DNA from: Methylophilus sp.
Lineage (GTDB): Bacteria > Pseudomonadota > Gammaproteobacteria > Burkholderiales > Methylophilaceae
NCBI GenBank assembly: GCA_027489475.1
Contig: JAIXZQ010000054.1
Coordinates: 1-6,994, forward strand
Length of the DNA: 6,994 nucleotides
Direction of reading: 5' to 3'
Position numbers and translations under genes: made by a program
The notes under the pieces: generated by a model
What the model saw: only the letters and a program-made list of their open reading frames with translations
Databases searched by the model: none
Told to the model about the DNA's origin: nothing
Shown here: positions 4,220 to 6,994 of the stretch, piece after piece
Layout of the letters: the number at the start of each line of letters is the position of its first letter
Numbering within the stretch: position 1 is the stretch's first letter

Positions 4220-6994
4220 ATGCACGCGCATATACAGCATTCATTATCGCTGGGGCATCCTCTGGCAGCTCAGGGGAGTTTAGCGCCCGCCCAACAACAG
4301 GCAGAAACCCAATTAGCCAACAATATTGCCTTACTCAGCGGCTTGCTGGATGAAGCCATTTTGCAGGTTGAGGGCGCAGAGGTCGCAGAAAAAATCCGCG
4401 CCATCCGCAACGCCGCCTGGCATGTGCATCAAAGCCGAGACTGCCTTGCAACACAGCATGCCCAAAGCACTCCACCTCATCCCCCCTCTGAAGCCAGCCG
4501 GAGCAGCAGACAACACGCTGAACAACAGGCGCAACAAGCTTCGCAAGCACTAGAGCAGTTGTTTGCCGATTTATCGCTGGAGCATACGGTGCGTGTGGTG
4601 CGTGCACTGGCCTATTTCAAACATCTGGTGAATTTGGCAGAAGACCTTTATAGCCAAGCGCTGAGTCATCAGCAACAACATCGTCCCCAGCCTGGCATGT
4701 TGGCGCACTCCTTGGCGCGTATACAAGACGCAGGCTTGGCCACAGACGAGATACACCGTTTGTTACAGCAGGCCTTGATTTCGCCCGTCCTCACCGCCCA
4801 CCCGACTGAAGTGCAGCGCAAAAGCGTGCTGGATATCGAGCGGCAAATTGCCGAGCTGCTGGCGGCACGTGCGCATTTATCTACCAGCCTCCCCCTGGCA
4901 CGCAATCAGCGCTTATTGCAGGGCGCCATCACTGCCTTGTGGCAGACCCGCATGATGCGCCACTCCAAGCTCAGTGTGCGCAATGAGATTGAAAATGCGC
5001 TGACCTATTACGAAAGCACGTTTTTGCATGTGATTCCAGAGTTGATGCAAGACATGGAGCTGGCATTGTCCACCGTCTGTGGCGATACCCCGCTGCCAGC
5101 GTTTTTACGCATGGGCAGCTGGATAGGCGGCGATCGCGACGGGAATCCCTTTGTCAACGGCGATACCTTGCGTGACAGCGTGCAGTTGCAGGCAGCCACA
5201 GTGTTTCGATTTTATCTGCAACAAATTCAGGCCTTGCGACGCGAATTGGCCGTCTCAACCCGGGTGGTGCCTGTGGCGGAGGAGATGTTGACCTTGGCAC
5301 TAGCCTCCCATGACCAGTCGCCCCATCGGCTGGATGAACCTTACCGGCTGGCACTGAATGGTATCCACGACCGGCTGCTCGTCACGGCACAACAGTTATT
5401 GCCTGCGGTGTCTTGGCCGCAGCCAGAAGACACGCAGGCCGTAGCCTATGCCGACCCTACGGCGCTATTACAGCCGTTGCATCAGATTGCGTCCTCGTTA
5501 CGACAGCATGGCGGCGAGGCGCTGGTGTATCCGCGGTTAGGCAAACTGATTAAAGCCATCGAGTGCTTTGGATTTCATCTGGCCACGGTGGATATCCGCC
5601 AGTCTTCGGATATCCATGAGGCGGTTGTGAATGAGTTGCTGCAAAAAGCCGGCTATGACTTGGACTACGCCAGCCTGAGTGAAAGCGAGAAAACTGCGTT
5701 GTTATTAGAGGAGCTCAAGCAGCCACGCCTGCTGTTTTCGCCGTTTCAGGCTTATTCTGAGCTGGTACACAAAGAGGTGGGCGTGTTGCAAGCGGTACGT
5801 GAGATGCGTGCGCAGTTTGGCGCACATACGGTGCGCCAATACATTATCTCGCACACCGAAACTTTGTCTGACCTGCTGGAAGTGGCGCTGTTACAGCGTG
5901 AGGCGGGTCTGTTACGCGGCATTTGGGGCTCGGCACAGATACAGTTGGATTTGCATATCGTGCCCTTGTTTGAAACGATTGCCGATTTGCGCCATGCGCC
6001 CACCATCATGGGGCAGTGGCTGAGTTTGATTGGCATACGCCATATCATCCGCTATCAGGGACTGCAGCAGGAAGTGATGCTGGGCTACTCAGACAGCAAT
6101 AAAGATGGTGGCTTTTTGACCTCAAACTGGGAGCTGTACAAAGCCGAAATTTCGCTGGTCGAGCTGTTCAAGCAGGCCAAGGTTAAACTGCGTCTGTTTC
6201 ATGGCCGCGGCGGCACGGTGGGGCGAGGTGGCGGCCCCACCTATCAGGCCATCATGGCGCAGCCCGTTGGTACCGTCGATGGTCAGATACGCTTGACCGA
6301 ACAAGGGGAGATTATCTCTACACGCTACGCCGACCCAGTGGTAGGCCGTCAGCACCTCGAGACCCTGGTGGCCGCCACCTTGGATGCGACCTTGTTTCCG
6401 ACCGATCAATTGGCGCCAGCCAAACGCCGCACCTTTGAAGGTGTGATGGAAACCCTGTCCACCCTCGCCATGACCAGCTATCGAAGTCTGGTGTACGAAA
6501 CTCCCGGTTTTGCCGAGTATTTTTTTAGCACCACGCCGATAAATGAAATCGCCAGCCTGAATTTGGGCAGCCGTCCGGCCGCGCGAAAATCTACCCGACG
6601 CATTGAAGACCTGCGGGCGATTCCTTGGGGCTTTTCTTGGGGACAATGTCGCTTGTTGTTGCCGGGCTGGTATGGCTTGGGCAGTGCCATTCACCAATAT
6701 CTTGAGCAGGATGCCAGCCTCACCGCGACACGCCTAGAGACGCTGCATGAGATGCAAGCGCATTGGCCGTTGTTTAATACCTTGATACACAATGTCGATA
6801 TGGTGTTGGCCAAAACCGATTTGCTGGTGGCGCGGCACTACGCTGATTTGCTCGATGACCGCACGCTGCGCGACAGCATTTTTGTACGGATTACCGAAGA
6901 ACATGCCCTCACCACCGAGGCGGTGAACCTGCTGTTAGGTACCACACAGCGGCTAGCGACACAGCCTGTGGTGGCCAAGTCTATCCGTGACCGC
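4220..6994 (+). CDS. ppc: phosphoenolpyruvate carboxylase (3' truncated by window end)
   Basis: PEPC adds bicarbonate to phosphoenolpyruvate to make oxaloacetate, refilling the TCA cycle. The frame is open for 925 codons to the window edge; by comparison with E. coli PEPC about 50 C-terminal residues are missing. Catalytic motifs are intact: LTAHPTE with H194 (E. coli H138), GGDRDGNP (303-310), YSDSNKDGG with K628 (K546), FHGRGG with H661 (H579), then GSRP and RAIPW. Residues of the aspartate-inhibitor site are also present: R669 (R587), K865 (K773) and R925 (R832), suggesting allosteric inhibition is kept. The N-terminus is about 56 residues longer than E. coli up to the first catalytic His, mostly because of a Gln/Ser/His/Pro-rich stretch at residues 68-111. 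The family's alpha-helical pattern resumes afterwards (YFKHLVNLAEDLY), so this is an insertion rather than a frameshift. Confidence 0.98.
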   Translation, partial: MHAHIQHSLSLGHPLAAQGSLAPAQQQAETQLANNIALLSGLLDEAILQVEGAEVAEKIRAIRNAAWHVHQSRDCLATQHAQSTPPHPPSEASRSSRQHAEQQAQQASQALEQLFADLSLEHTVRVVRALAYFKHLVNLAEDLYSQALSHQQQHRPQPGMLAHSLARIQDAGLATDEIHRLLQQALISPVLTAHPTEVQRKSVLDIERQIAELLAARAHLSTSLPLARNQRLLQGAITALWQTRMMRHSKLSVRNEIENALTYYESTFLHVIPELMQDMELALSTVCGDTPLPAFLRMGSWIGGDRDGNPFVNGDTLRDSVQLQAATVFRFYLQQIQALRRELAVSTRVVPVAEEMLTLALASHDQSPHRLDEPYRLALNGIHDRLLVTAQQLLPAVSWPQPEDTQAVAYADPTALLQPLHQIASSLRQHGGEALVYPRLGKLIKAIECFGFHLATVDIRQSSDIHEAVVNELLQKAGYDLDYASLSESEKTALLLEELKQPRLLFSPFQAYSELVHKEVGVLQAVREMRAQFGAHTVRQYIISHTETLSDLLEVALLQREAGLLRGIWGSAQIQLDLHIVPLFETIADLRHAPTIMGQWLSLIGIRHIIRYQGLQQEVMLGYSDSNKDGGFLTSNWELYKAEISLVELFKQAKVKLRLFHGRGGTVGRGGGPTYQAIMAQPVGTVDGQIRLTEQGEIISTRYADPVVGRQHLETLVAATLDATLFPTDQLAPAKRRTFEGVMETLSTLAMTSYRSLVYETPGFAEYFFSTTPINEIASLNLGSRPAARKSTRRIEDLRAIPWGFSWGQCRLLLPGWYGLGSAIHQYLEQDASLTATRLETLHEMQAHWPLFNTLIHNVDMVLAKTDLLVARHYADLLDDRTLRDSIFVRITEEHALTTEAVNLLLGTTQRLATQPVVAKSIRDR

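Noticed and set aside
4326..4553. 75-residue plus-strand ORF suggesting a frameshift in ppc
   Set aside because: The ppc frame stays open through it and the PEPC helices continue on both sides; this frame shows no PEPC similarity.
5752..6048. 98-residue minus-strand ORF
   Set aside because: Antisense shadow of ppc; composition is not protein-like.
6122..6697. 191-residue minus-strand ORF
   Set aside because: Lies wholly antisense to the conserved catalytic half of ppc; no recognisable domain and no ribosome binding site.

Overview
The window looks like ordinary chromosomal core sequence from a betaproteobacterium. The gene order (M16 peptidase, rsmD, coaD, a YfhL-type ferredoxin) and the protein sequences would suit a methylotroph of the Methylophilaceae, but that family-level placement is inference; no search was run. 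Both ends of the window cut through genes.

Layout. Positions 1-969 hold the C-terminal part of an M16-family zinc-protease-like protein, followed by a hairpin and a probable intrinsic terminator. That terminator overlaps the 3' end of a convergent small membrane-protein gene (1042-1239, minus). A gene-free 205-bp region with several dyads and a TATAAT box separates this gene from a tightly packed plus-strand cluster: rsmD (16S rRNA methyltransferase), coaD (CoA biosynthesis, ATGA overlap) and a 2x[4Fe-4S] ferredoxin 5 bp later. After gaps of about 83 and 84 bp come gloA (glyoxalase I) and an 84-residue conserved-looking protein of unknown function, each with a strong ribosome binding site. 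From 4220 to the end is ppc (phosphoenolpyruvate carboxylase), running off the right edge with about 50 C-terminal residues missing.

The one region that is not routine is 3611-4219. The stop codon of the 84-residue gene is followed by a perfect 12-bp tandem duplication that repeats an in-frame TAA. A pair of imperfect inverted repeats (26 bp, 21 matching, ungapped) at 3671-3696 and 4070-4095 then brackets a minus-strand ORF for a 74-residue Trp-rich single-pass membrane protein. A 7-bp direct repeat lies just outside both arms. This could be a small non-autonomous mobile element or an inverted pair of dispersed extragenic repeats. It is the best candidate for something undescribed, but the evidence is sequence symmetry only.

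Functionally the genes are independent housekeeping steps: ribosome modification, CoA supply, electron transfer or Fe-S chemistry, methylglyoxal detoxification and anaplerotic CO2 fixation. No defence system, CRISPR array, tRNA or rRNA was found.
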